Part shown: positions 8,488-16,338 of the stretch, in pieces | How positions within the stretch are numbered: position 1 is the first letter of the stretch | How the letters are laid out: every line of letters begins with the position of its first letter | Source of the DNA: Pacificispira sp002696645 | GTDB taxonomy: Bacteria > Pseudomonadota > Alphaproteobacteria > UBA8366 > Aestuariispiraceae | DNA length: 64,000 nt | Direction: 5' to 3' | Assembly (NCBI RefSeq): GCF_048892425.1 | Contig: NZ_JBLZHU010000002.1 | Location: forward strand, 561,939-625,938 | Notes under the pieces: model-generated | Database searches by the model: none | What the model saw: only the letters and a program-made list of their open reading frames with translations | Told to the model about the DNA's origin: nothing | Made by a program: the position numbers and the translations under genes

Positions 8488-8785
8488 TCGAGCCGCATTA
8501 CCATTCCATACGTTCTAAAACAGGAACCGTGCCGCGACGTCAACGCACCATATTACTCTGAATGCAGGGAAAGAAGCCAGCGGAGACCTTTGTAAGAAAT
8601 CGCTCGGATACGGAGGGTAACTATTGCTAAATTTGTTTTGATCCAGTTTTAAGTCTTCGTTTGATGGTGTTTTCCGTGCTTTTTCTGGGAAAATGCTTTT
8701 CATCTAGTTTCTTAAGATGCTTAGCTACAATAATGCAATCGATGGTAACATCGATTATAATAAATAAGAAACAGGGAAATGGCTA
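8488..8785. other. Intergenic transition into the AT-rich island
   Basis: No gene is seen here. Base composition changes from the GC-rich background to clearly AT-rich within this spacer, roughly from 8610 onward, marking the left side of a foreign insert. No tRNA, integrase or direct repeat that would define an attachment site was recognised. The promoter and palindrome of the island lie at its right end. Confidence 0.6.
8737..8761 (+). promoter_or_regulatory. Promoter with overlapping palindromic operator for the ParB-like/methyltransferase pair
   Basis: AATCGATG (8737-8744) and CATCGATT (8749-8756) form a perfect inverted repeat with a four-base spacer. The right arm runs into TATAAT (8756-8761), a consensus -10 hexamer. 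The palindrome therefore fills the -10/-35 spacer, where a bound protein would block RNA polymerase. The first gene begins 25 bases downstream, with AGGG about 9 bases before its ATG. The repressor could be encoded within the pair itself. Confidence 0.6.
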
Positions 8786-10213
8786 ATGCGTTTTAAGGAC
8801 ATACAAAGATACAAAGTTAGCGACCTGCTTTTAGACGAAGATAACTACAGGTTTATGGCAGCACAGGATCAACCTGCTTGCGTTCAGAAAATCTTTGCCA
8901 AAGGCCCTGCTAATTTCAAAAATATGATGACAAGTATTGCGGAGGATGATCTCGGCGAGCTGCTTTTAGTTTATCAAAATGAAGGCAAGCATATTGTTCT
9001 GGATGGCAATAGACGGCTGGCCGCGTTTAAGGCTCTCAGCGATCCTTCAAAATATGCACCATCTGAGGCGATGAGAAAGCATGCTGAAGCTTTGCTTTCT
9101 GAACACGTTGTAGATTTTTCTGATATTCAGGCTCAAGTTTCAAACAATAAGCAGTTAATTTATAAAACCGTGTATGAGCGTCATGCGGCCGGTCAGGGAA
9201 AATCACGCATTGATTGGACAGCTTATAGTGCTGCACGGTTTCGATATGATCAACAGACAGAGGATAGTAAAGACTGGTATGCGATGGCTGTCTTATTAGA
9301 GACAGAAAGAAAGTATCCTGTCTGGGCGGATTTTATTGATTCAAAGGACTATTCGCATGAAGTATTTCGTCGGATATTCAAATCAGCTTTGGATAAAGGG
9401 GTTATTTCGCGCGCTATTTTTTCGGACCGAAACCAACGGATTAAAACAAGTGTTAGTAAGAAGTTGCTCAGCGACGCGATTGAAAAAACAAATCGATTTT
9501 TAGAGGCAATGCAGGCAAAAGACTTTAGTTTGTCGCGCAATGGAAAATACGCCGACAAGGCTGCTGTAGATGAATACATGGATGATTTTGAACTATCTCC
9601 TGATAATATTCGTACAAAGCCCCCGGAACCTAGAACTTCAGAAGCGTCCACAGAGACAAAAGCCACGGGTATAAACGGCGCTTCTACAGGCGACGCACCA
9701 ATATCTACAGGAGATGGTGAAGAAACTGAAAGTGAGGGTAATGCTGGGGGTTTTACCCCATCAGGGGTCGCAGCTCAAAAAGATAGGCAAGGCTATGGAA
9801 TAGATTCATCAGACAAAATATTGCAAAAGTTAGAGGATTTAGAATCGCGGAAGTTAATAGGCTTGTACAAATCCATGTGTGCGGTATCACTCGTGCGGCA
9901 TCCGCAGCTGCTCTACACAGGTGCTTGGAGTTTCTTTGAGTCATTGAGTACGCTCATGGGGAAACCAGAATTAACATCGTTTGAAAGTTATCTTGGCTCA
10001 AAGATGAACGAAAAAGGATATACAAGAATACAAAAGAAGGATTTTTCTAAACCAGTCAAAGATATTTGTGATTCTGGAAACCTTAACAAACACTCGGGCA
10101 CTTATCACTCCACAAGTGCGTATCAGCTTAGAGAAGATTTTAACACCTTAGAGCCATTTATCTGTGATTTGCTTGATATTTTGATATCAAACAAAAAGAA
10201 GGGTGTGAAGTAG
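8786..10213 (+). CDS. ParB/Srx-like nuclease-fold protein with helical C-terminal domain
   Basis: Protein of 475 residues. The N-terminal 90 residues look like a ParB/sulfiredoxin-like domain, with the diagnostic DGNRRLAAFKA (residues 73-83) corresponding to the GxRRxxA box of ParB. The middle (about 100-285) is mixed helical, including a basic stretch. Residues 285-340 are a Ser/Thr/Glu/Gly-rich linker. The last 130 residues form a separate helical domain containing NLNKHSGTYHSTSAYQLRED, which vaguely recalls HEPN-like or ParB-associated C-terminal domains. No helix-turn-helix typical of chromosomal ParB was recognised. Codon use is AT-rich, unlike all neighbours. It is followed after 3 bases by a DNA adenine methyltransferase gene, so the two act together. 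A role in DNA restriction, modification or phage defence is plausible but unproven. Confidence 0.72.
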   Translation: MRFKDIQRYKVSDLLLDEDNYRFMAAQDQPACVQKIFAKGPANFKNMMTSIAEDDLGELLLVYQNEGKHIVLDGNRRLAAFKALSDPSKYAPSEAMRKHAEALLSEHVVDFSDIQAQVSNNKQLIYKTVYERHAAGQGKSRIDWTAYSAARFRYDQQTEDSKDWYAMAVLLETERKYPVWADFIDSKDYSHEVFRRIFKSALDKGVISRAIFSDRNQRIKTSVSKKLLSDAIEKTNRFLEAMQAKDFSLSRNGKYADKAAVDEYMDDFELSPDNIRTKPPEPRTSEASTETKATGINGASTGDAPISTGDGEETESEGNAGGFTPSGVAAQKDRQGYGIDSSDKILQKLEDLESRKLIGLYKSMCAVSLVRHPQLLYTGAWSFFESLSTLMGKPELTSFESYLGSKMNEKGYTRIQKKDFSKPVKDICDSGNLNKHSGTYHSTSAYQLREDFNTLEPFICDLLDILISNKKKGVK

Positions 10214-10216
10214 TAC

Positions 10217-11104
10217 ATGACGCAGAAAAGTCAGTATTATTCCCCCCTACGATACCCAGGTGGTAAGGGGAAGTTATTTAAATTCGTCAAAGACTTAATT
10301 ATTCATAATGGCCTTGATGGCGGTTCTTATAGTGAACCTTACGCAGGCGGCGCTAGTATTGCTCTTGGACTTCTAATAGAAGACTATGTTTCAGAAATCC
10401 ATATTAATGATTCTGATGCATCTATTTTTAGCTTTTGGCGCGCCATATTACGCCAGCCCGATGAGTTTATAAAACGCGTTTGGGATACGCCTGTCACAAC
10501 AGATGAATGGAAAAAGCAGAAGGCTATTCAAGCCCACAAAGATAGCCATGATTATCTTGATATAGGGTTTTCAACATTCTTTCTAAACAGAACGAATAGA
10601 TCAGGTATTCTGAAAGCGGGAGTAATTGGTGGGAATGACCAATTAGGGAACTACAAAATTGATGCGCGATATAATAAAGAAGAGCTGGTTAGGAGAATAA
10701 ACACCATAGCCAATCATTCTAAAAGTATAAAAATATACGGACAAGATGCATTGAAGTTTATCACTCAAACAATCCCCAGAAAAGAAACAAAGGGATTAGT
10801 TTTTCTTGATCCGCCATATTATGTGCAGGGAAAAAGATTGTACACCAGCTTCTATGATCATAGAGATCATGTGAAAGTTGCTGAAGCTATAAAAAAGAGT
10901 ATTCTAAAGTATTGGATTGTAACTTATGATAATGCAGATCAAATAAATGAAATATACGATTTAAATAATAAAATAGTTTATAACTTGAGATATAGTGTTT
11001 CCCATTCAAGCCCAATTGGATCAGAGGTTCTTTTTTATAGTGATCATATCACTTTACCTCACCAAAATATTTCTAAATCGCATATAGAATCTGAACCCAA
11101 GTAA
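10217..11104 (+). CDS. D12-class DNA N6-adenine methyltransferase (Dam-like)
   Basis: Complete 295-residue methyltransferase of the Dam/D12 class. The N-terminus has the class-specific SPLRYPGGKGKL (residues 9-20), the SAM-binding segment is EPYAGGASIAL (40-50), and the catalytic motif IV is DPPY (198-201) within VFLDPPYYVQG. The reaction is methyl transfer from SAM to adenine N6 in double-stranded DNA; the target site cannot be read from the sequence. It starts 3 bases after the ParB-like gene and shares its AT-rich composition. No restriction endonuclease gene is adjacent, so either the ParB-like protein supplies the effector or this is a solitary modification or regulatory methylase. Confidence 0.88.
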   Translation: MTQKSQYYSPLRYPGGKGKLFKFVKDLIIHNGLDGGSYSEPYAGGASIALGLLIEDYVSEIHINDSDASIFSFWRAILRQPDEFIKRVWDTPVTTDEWKKQKAIQAHKDSHDYLDIGFSTFFLNRTNRSGILKAGVIGGNDQLGNYKIDARYNKEELVRRINTIANHSKSIKIYGQDALKFITQTIPRKETKGLVFLDPPYYVQGKRLYTSFYDHRDHVKVAEAIKKSILKYWIVTYDNADQINEIYDLNNKIVYNLRYSVSHSSPIGSEVLFYSDHITLPHQNISKSHIESEPK

Positions 11105-11504
11105 CGCAGTATTTGATAGCGAAAATATACCATGTTGTATGAATGGTTTGGATGTTTTTCGAAACGGACTGTTCACCTTCGCGTATCCTTCATCTGGCAT
11201 TTCTTGGATCACTATCCAGTATTCATTGTTTCTCAGGATGGATTCATAAGGCTAAAAAAAGTATTAGCGCGTTTGATGGGGACACGGACTCTATTCCTAT
11301 ACCCTCTTCTTTGGCCGGTCCGGCGCCGATCAATATTGATTGCGACGATCATTTTGACCCACACCACAAAGGATTTTCTGCGCATTAGGTTTGAGCTATC
11401 GGTTCAGGGTTTGATATAGGTAGGCTTAGATCGCGTTTGTTAAGGGTATCTGCCTTGGACGTGACGTCTGTATTGTTGGCTGTTTTGAAGAGGGGCGAGC
11501 CTGT
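11105..11504. other. Right flank of the AT-rich island, no confident gene
   Basis: A 400-base spacer whose composition returns to the GC-rich background by about 11300. Two short overlapping open frames (about 80-95 codons) are present, but neither has a convincing ribosome site, family motif or sensible amino-acid composition. The last 20 bases carry GAGGGG serving the next gene. It may include decayed remains of whatever was displaced by the insertion. Confidence 0.5.
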
Positions 11505-12464
11505 ATGAGTTCCGAGGCTAAGAATTTTGCGTTGATCGGGGCGGCTGGTTATGTCGCGCCCCGCCATATGCGCGCGATCAAGGATACCGGGAACAATTTG
11601 TTGATCGCCCTGGATCCCAATGACAGTGTTGGCGTCATTGATTCCTATTTCCCAAATGCTGATTTCTTCGTTGAGTTTGAGCGGTTCGACCGGGGCTTTG
11701 ACAAGCTGCGGCGCAGCGGAAAGCGTATTGATTACGTCTCGATCTGTTCGCCCAACTATCTGCATGACGCCCATATTCGATTCGCGCTGCGCAATGGGGC
11801 GAATGCGATCTGTGAAAAGCCGGTTGTCCTGAATCCCTGGAACCTGGAAGCGCTGATCGAGATAGAGAGTGAGTTCAACAGCACGGCCAATTGTATCTTG
11901 CAACTGCGCCTGCATCCACAAATTCAGGCCTTGAAAGCGCAAATCGCGGCGGCGCCCAAGGATCAGATTTTCGATGTCGATCTCAGCTACATCACGTCGC
12001 GCGGGCATTGGTACTTTACCTCCTGGAAGGGTCAGGATGAAAAGTCGGGTGGCATTGCCGCCAATATTGGCGTTCATTTCTTTGACATGCTTGCCTGGGT
12101 GTTTGGCGATGTGACGAAGAATGATGTTCATATCCATTCAGGCGATGTCGCAGCAGGCTACCTGGAATTTGAACGCGCGCGGGTCCGCTGGTTCCTGTCG
12201 ATCAATTCCAAATATCTGCCGGATGCTGCCAAAGCGGCGGGACGAACCACCCACAGGTCCCTGACGATTGAGGGCAAAGAGATCGAATTTTCCGAAGGCT
12301 TCGTGGATCTGCATACCCGAAGTTATGAAGAAGTCTTTACCGGGAATGGCTTCACTCTAAAGGACGCCCGCGCCAGTATTGGGATCGTCAGCGATATACG
12401 GAAAACAGCACCAAAGGGACTGACCGGAGAATACCACCCCTTCTGTTCACTGGTTACAGACTGA
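11505..12464 (+). CDS. wbpB: WbpB/WlbA-like UDP-N-acetylglucosaminuronate 3-dehydrogenase (Gfo/Idh/MocA family)
   Basis: A 319-residue Gfo/Idh/MocA oxidoreductase closely matching WbpB/WlbA of O-antigen pathways. Family-specific landmarks are NFALIGAAGYVAPRHMRAIK at the N-terminus (Rossmann glycine motif), VSICSPNYLH, EKP (residues 104-106) with the catalytic Lys, ITSRGHWYFTSWKG, and NIGVHFFDML. Known members oxidise C3 of UDP-GlcNAc-uronate using a tightly bound NAD as the first step toward diacetamido-mannuronic acid sugars. None of the partner genes (aminotransferase WbpE, acetyltransferase WbpD, epimerase WbpI) is nearby, so the gene is an orphan beside the AT-rich island. GAGGGG precedes the ATG. 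Confidence 0.85.
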   Translation: MSSEAKNFALIGAAGYVAPRHMRAIKDTGNNLLIALDPNDSVGVIDSYFPNADFFVEFERFDRGFDKLRRSGKRIDYVSICSPNYLHDAHIRFALRNGANAICEKPVVLNPWNLEALIEIESEFNSTANCILQLRLHPQIQALKAQIAAAPKDQIFDVDLSYITSRGHWYFTSWKGQDEKSGGIAANIGVHFFDMLAWVFGDVTKNDVHIHSGDVAAGYLEFERARVRWFLSINSKYLPDAAKAAGRTTHRSLTIEGKEIEFSEGFVDLHTRSYEEVFTGNGFTLKDARASIGIVSDIRKTAPKGLTGEYHPFCSLVTD

Positions 12465-12476
12465 TCGTCCCAAACG

Positions 12477-14108
12477 TTATCCTTGTGCATCTTCCAGGAT
12501 CATTGATGCCCCTTTTGCGCCGATCATCATCGCGGACGCATTGGTATTGCCGGAGATGATGGTTGGATAGATGGATAGGTCGATGACCCGCAATCCCTGT
12601 AATCCATGCACCCGCAGCCGCGAATCCACAACGGCTGCGGCGGGGTCGGGACCCATGCGACAGGTGCCGCTGGGATGGAAGACCGTGCCGCCGCGCTGGC
12701 GAATGTCTTCGATCAGGTCCTCATCGGTTTGGCACTGCGGGCCGGGGACAATTTCTTCCTCAATCAGGGCGGCCAGGGCGGGATGTTGGGCCAGTTGACG
12801 CACGAATTTCACGCCTTGCAGCATTTCCTGCATGTCTTCCTCATCCTCGAAGGGATTGGCGACAATGCGCGGCGGGGTAAAGGGATCATTGGACGTGATT
12901 TCCAGATATCCCCGGCTGCGCGGATGACAGTTTGACAGGCCCAGCGAAAACCCTGGAAACGGATCTGGCGTCAGCAATGGCCGCTCCCCCAGCCGGGGCT
13001 GAAGCGTGGAGAAGGCTTGCAGATAGAGCTGCATATTCGGGCGATTGCGGCTGGGATCAGTGCGAAAGAATCCCCCCGCCTGATTGATGCTTCGGCTCAA
13101 CGGGCCAGACCGCGTCAGCAGATAGCGCATGCCAACCCACAGCTTGCCCCACCAGGGCCGCAGGATTGTGTTCAAGGTCGGGATGCGGGCCTTAAAAGTG
13201 ATATTTAGTCCCTGGTGATCCTGTAGATTGGCCCCGACCTGCGGCTGGTCCAGCACGGGGTCTATGCCATGCTTGCGCAACAAATCCGCTGGTCCAACGC
13301 CAGACAATTGCAGCAATTGGGGGGAGTTGATGGCACCGGCGGACAAAATGACCTCGCGCGCGGCATGCACTGTCTTTTCCTGCCCACCCTGTTGAAACAC
13401 AACGCCGGTTGCCCGTTTGCCGTCAAACAGGATGCGTTTCGCCTGAGCCCCGGTCAGCACGGTTAAATTCTTGCGACCCATGGCGGGGCGCAGGAAGGCC
13501 TTTGCTGAGGAATGGCGGCGGCCCTTGCGGGTCGTCACCTGATAGAAGCCGACGCCTTCCTGGCTGGGTCCATTAAAGTCCTCATTCAGGGGCAGTCCCA
13601 ATGCCTGACCGGCCTCGAAATAGGCGGCACAGAGGGGGTGGGCATCCCGATCGGCGCGGGATACATGCAAAGGCCCCTTATCCCCGCGAAAGTGATTGCC
13701 CCCCCCATCATAGGTTTCCATTTCCTTGAAGATGGGCAGCACACTGTCCCAATCCCAACCGGGATTGCCAGCCTCTGCCCAACCATCGAAATCCTGCTGT
13801 TGGCCGCGGATATAGACCATGGCGTTGATCGAACTGGACCCGCCCAGCAATTTCCCGCGCGGCCAGAAATCAGGACGCCCACCCAGGCCCTTGCTGGGCT
13901 CGGTCGTGTAGCACCAGTTTACGGCCTTGTTATAGAACAGCTTGCCATAGCCCAGAGGGACCGTGACCCAGAAGCGCCGATCCGTGCCGCCCGCTTCCAG
14001 CAGGCAGACAGTATAGCGACCATCCGCTGACAGGCGGTCTGCCAGGACACATCCAGCTGATCCAGCCCCGATGATAATGTAATCGTAATCGGAGGAATGC
14101 GAGGCCAA
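12477..14108 (-). CDS. GMC family FAD-dependent oxidoreductase (choline dehydrogenase-like)
   Basis: Flavoprotein of 543 residues, the usual length for choline or alcohol dehydrogenases of the glucose-methanol-choline family. The N-terminus has the ADP-binding motif GAGSAGCVLADRLS; GMC signature 1 is seen at GKLLGGSSSINAMVYIRG and signature 2 at GAINSPQLLQLSGVG. The C-terminal FHPSGTCRMG contains the conserved active-site His, with a second conserved region at NTNASAMMIG. The start is TTG, with GAGGA a few bases upstream. The product probably oxidises an alcohol to an aldehyde in the cytoplasm, donating electrons to a quinone or other acceptor; the substrate is not identifiable. It stands alone, separated from the next operon by a palindromic element. 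Confidence 0.88.
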   Translation of the reverse strand: MASHSSDYDYIIIGAGSAGCVLADRLSADGRYTVCLLEAGGTDRRFWVTVPLGYGKLFYNKAVNWCYTTEPSKGLGGRPDFWPRGKLLGGSSSINAMVYIRGQQQDFDGWAEAGNPGWDWDSVLPIFKEMETYDGGGNHFRGDKGPLHVSRADRDAHPLCAAYFEAGQALGLPLNEDFNGPSQEGVGFYQVTTRKGRRHSSAKAFLRPAMGRKNLTVLTGAQAKRILFDGKRATGVVFQQGGQEKTVHAAREVILSAGAINSPQLLQLSGVGPADLLRKHGIDPVLDQPQVGANLQDHQGLNITFKARIPTLNTILRPWWGKLWVGMRYLLTRSGPLSRSINQAGGFFRTDPSRNRPNMQLYLQAFSTLQPRLGERPLLTPDPFPGFSLGLSNCHPRSRGYLEITSNDPFTPPRIVANPFEDEEDMQEMLQGVKFVRQLAQHPALAALIEEEIVPGPQCQTDEDLIEDIRQRGGTVFHPSGTCRMGPDPAAAVVDSRLRVHGLQGLRVIDLSIYPTIISGNTNASAMMIGAKGASMILEDAQG

Positions 14109-14220
14109 GGGATCCTCATATGGTGACGGTTCAGAGCATTAGATCAAACAGACGACACACTGACAGTTCCGCAATCGCAATCCATAAGAAAAGCGGTGTA
14201 AATTATCATTCTCAAGACAT

Positions 14221-14484
14221 TAGTGTGGTGCGCGATTATTTGGAATCACCAGGATCTCTTTATCGGCCTGTCGGCTAGAAGAGAGCGTGCAGGCGATGTG
14301 GTTCATCGTCAAGCGCTCTCGACGCCGTCCGACGGGCCGATAAAGGGACCAAAGGCGCTGTTTGCGGCGCTCCGGGCCGCGTCGCCTTCCGCTTGCGATG
14401 CCCCGCATCGCTTCGCGAAACGCTCCTAACCGGAGCACCGCAAACAGCGTCCTGGTCGATCCCAAATAACCGCGCACCACACTA
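14221..14484. mobile_element. MITE-like palindromic element with TA ends
   Basis: A 264-base non-coding element bounded by long terminal inverted repeats. The left end (14221 onward) and the reverse complement of the right end (back from 14484) share TAGTGTGGTGCGCG, then TTATTTGG, ATC and ACCAGGA, with two substitutions and one indel over about 34 bases. Both ends carry TA, consistent with a duplicated TA target as made by IS630/Tc1-type transposases (inference). Further inward, 14354-14375 and 14430-14452 are a second matching pair (GCTGTTTGCGG and CCGCAAACAGC). The right arm is continuous while the left arm is split by a separate hairpin element at 14255-14348. No transposase is encoded. 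It lies between the convergent-side ends of the GMC gene and the D-amino-acid operon. Confidence 0.75.
14255..14348. repeat. 94-base hairpin nested within the MITE
   Basis: The outer arms TCTCTTTATCGGCCTGTCGG (14255-14274) and the reverse complement of 14329-14348 match at 18 of 20 positions. Inside them GAGAGCG (14281-14287) pairs with CGCTCTC (14314-14320), and CGATG (14294-14298) with CATCG (14304-14308) around a five-base loop. The result is one long stem with short bulges. It interrupts the left arm of the surrounding element and is flanked by the similar sequences ACCAGGA and ACCAAAGG, so it looks like a later insertion. Confidence 0.7.
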
Positions 14485-14502
14485 GTGAAAGGCACGGTGT
14501 TC

Positions 14503-15357
14503 TTAGATCGCGTCCTTGTGGATGAAATCCATATAGATGTCTTGCAGGCGGCGCGTGACCGGGCCGGGTTTGCCGGTGCCCAGAACAGCCTCATCAATCT
14601 GCACCACCGGACAGACGAAGGTGGATGCACCGGTGATAAAGGCCTCATCGGCGCTATGGGCCTCGTCGAGTGTGTACAGTCGCTCATCCAGTCCGATATC
14701 CCCGTCTTCCAGGATTTTCAGCAGTGCCTTGCGGGTACAGCCATGCAGAATGTCATTCGATAGGGGGCGGGTGATGATGGTGTTGTCCTTGATAATATAG
14801 AAGCTGGTCGCGCCGCCTTCGGTGACATAGCCATCCTGATGCATCAGGACCTCCGCGCCGCCCTGTTCTTTGGCCGTCCACTTCGCAAACACGCTGCCCA
14901 TCAGGCCCACGGTTTTGATGTCGCGGCGGCCCCAGCGGATATCAGGCGCGCTGATCATTTTGATACCGTTCTGGAATTCCTGGCGGGTGACGTCGCTCTT
15001 GTGCTGCGCAAACATGAAAACCGTGGGTTTCATATTCTCCGGCGGCAGGAAATCCCGATCTCCGGTGGAGCCACGGCTGATCTGCATATAGACGAGGCCT
15101 TCCTCCACCTGGTCGCGTTTCACCAATTCGCGCATGACACTCAGGATTTCGTCATGGGTCAGGGGGGCAGGCATCCGCATTTCATCCAGGGACCGATCCA
15201 GACGTTGCATATGGGACGCGAAATCCAGCAGCTTGCCATTGATGACCCCAGCGACTTCATAAATCGCATCGGCAAACAACAGGCCCCGATCAAAGATCGA
15301 CACTGTGGCGTCTTCCGGTGCGCAATAGCGACCGTTGATATAAACTGTGCGTGGCAT
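14503..15357 (-). CDS. dat: D-amino-acid transaminase (class IV PLP aminotransferase)
   Basis: PLP enzyme of 284 residues, fold-type IV. The pattern RRDIKTVGLMGSVFAK places the Schiff-base lysine at residue 148, and the YVTEGGATSFY segment gives the conserved Glu180, both as in D-alanine aminotransferases. The N-terminus (VYINGRYCAPEDATVSIFDR) is also typical. The reaction is reversible amino transfer between D-amino acids and 2-oxo acids. It is the last gene of a three-gene operon with an N-carbamoyl-D-amino-acid hydrolase 9 bases upstream, so it probably deaminates the D-amino acids that enzyme releases. AAGGGGA precedes the start. Confidence 0.88.
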   Translation of the reverse strand: MPRTVYINGRYCAPEDATVSIFDRGLLFADAIYEVAGVINGKLLDFASHMQRLDRSLDEMRMPAPLTHDEILSVMRELVKRDQVEEGLVYMQISRGSTGDRDFLPPENMKPTVFMFAQHKSDVTRQEFQNGIKMISAPDIRWGRRDIKTVGLMGSVFAKWTAKEQGGAEVLMHQDGYVTEGGATSFYIIKDNTIITRPLSNDILHGCTRKALLKILEDGDIGLDERLYTLDEAHSADEAFITGASTFVCPVVQIDEAVLGTGKPGPVTRRLQDIYMDFIHKDAI

Positions 15358-15366
15358 GATATCCCC

Positions 15367-16308
15367 TTAGAAACTTTCAACCGGCGGCAAAGGATCGCCA
15401 GCCCCGATGCGTTCTGTAATCAATCCATAGGCTTCCGGGCGACGATGGCGGGCGAAATTGAAAATCTCTCGCTTGAAATATTGCGCCTGGTCAAAGTCAC
15501 AGCGGGCGCTGATCACCTCATCCTCCAGGCTGGAACATTGGGCGACGACCTCGCCTGTTGGGGCGATGATCATGCTCTGGCCGATCATCTCAAAGCCTTC
15601 TTCATTGCCACATTTGGCGGCAGCAGCGACCCAACAGGCATTGTGATAGGCCCCGGCCTGCATGGTCAGGGAATTGTGGAAATTCGCCAGGGCGGCGGCT
15701 TGAAACGGCTCCCCCAAACCAACCGGGGTGTTATAGCCAAGAGTAATTAACTCGGCCCCTTGCAGGCCCATGACGCGATAGGTTTCCGGCCAGCGACGGT
15801 CATTACAGATCGCCATGCCAACGCGCCCCTCCAGGGCCTCATAGACCGGGAAGCCCAGATTGCCGATATCAAAATAGCGCTTTTCCAGATGCTCCCCTTT
15901 GCGACTGGGGTCTGGTTCGACATGGCCCGGCAGATGGACTTTGCGATACTTGCCAATGATCTTGCCGGTCCCATCGGTCAGGATGGCCGTGTTATAGTGC
16001 TTTCCCTTGGTCTTCTCTGCATAGCCCAGATAGAATCCGATCCCCAATTCCGCGGCCGTTTCAAACAGGGGTTTTGTTTCCGGGCCGGGCATTTCCGTTT
16101 CAAAAAAGGCTTCCAGTTCCGGGTCGCCCAATTGATAGACCCAGCGGGGGAAAAAGGTTGTCAGCGCCAGTTCCGGAAAGACGACGAAGCGGCAATTGCG
16201 CCCCTTCGCCTCTTTCAGCATGTCGATCAGTCGCTTGACCACCTGCGGGCGGGATTCACTTTTAGCAATCGGGCCCATCTGGGCCACACCAATAACGCCG
16301 CCACGCAT
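15367..16308 (-). CDS. N-carbamoyl-D-amino acid hydrolase (nitrilase superfamily)
   Basis: Carbon-nitrogen hydrolase of 313 residues, close to the length of the Agrobacterium N-carbamoyl-D-amino-acid amidohydrolase. The Glu-Lys-Cys catalytic triad is visible as Glu46 (VFPELAL), Lys123 (YRKVHLPG) and Cys168 (AICNDRRWPE). The last motif is the form typical of carbamoylases rather than nitrilases. The reaction hydrolyses N-carbamoyl-D-amino acid to D-amino acid, CO2 and ammonia in the cytoplasm. AAGGAG lies before the ATG. No hydantoinase gene is present in the window, so the carbamoyl substrate must come from elsewhere or be imported. Confidence 0.88.
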   Translation of the reverse strand: MRGGVIGVAQMGPIAKSESRPQVVKRLIDMLKEAKGRNCRFVVFPELALTTFFPRWVYQLGDPELEAFFETEMPGPETKPLFETAAELGIGFYLGYAEKTKGKHYNTAILTDGTGKIIGKYRKVHLPGHVEPDPSRKGEHLEKRYFDIGNLGFPVYEALEGRVGMAICNDRRWPETYRVMGLQGAELITLGYNTPVGLGEPFQAAALANFHNSLTMQAGAYHNACWVAAAAKCGNEEGFEMIGQSMIIAPTGEVVAQCSSLEDEVISARCDFDQAQYFKREIFNFARHRRPEAYGLITERIGAGDPLPPVESF

Positions 16309-16338
16309 TTATGTCTCCTTAAGGAATGGCCTGCCGGG

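Noticed and set aside
11132..11419. Two overlapping frames of 81-95 codons after the methyltransferase gene
   Set aside because: There is no convincing ribosome site or family motif. The composition is irregular and the two frames overlap each other, so coding cannot be supported.
14220..14687. Minus-strand frame across the MITE and D-amino-acid transaminase end
   Set aside because: It runs through the palindromic element and antisense of a clear gene, with no start signal.
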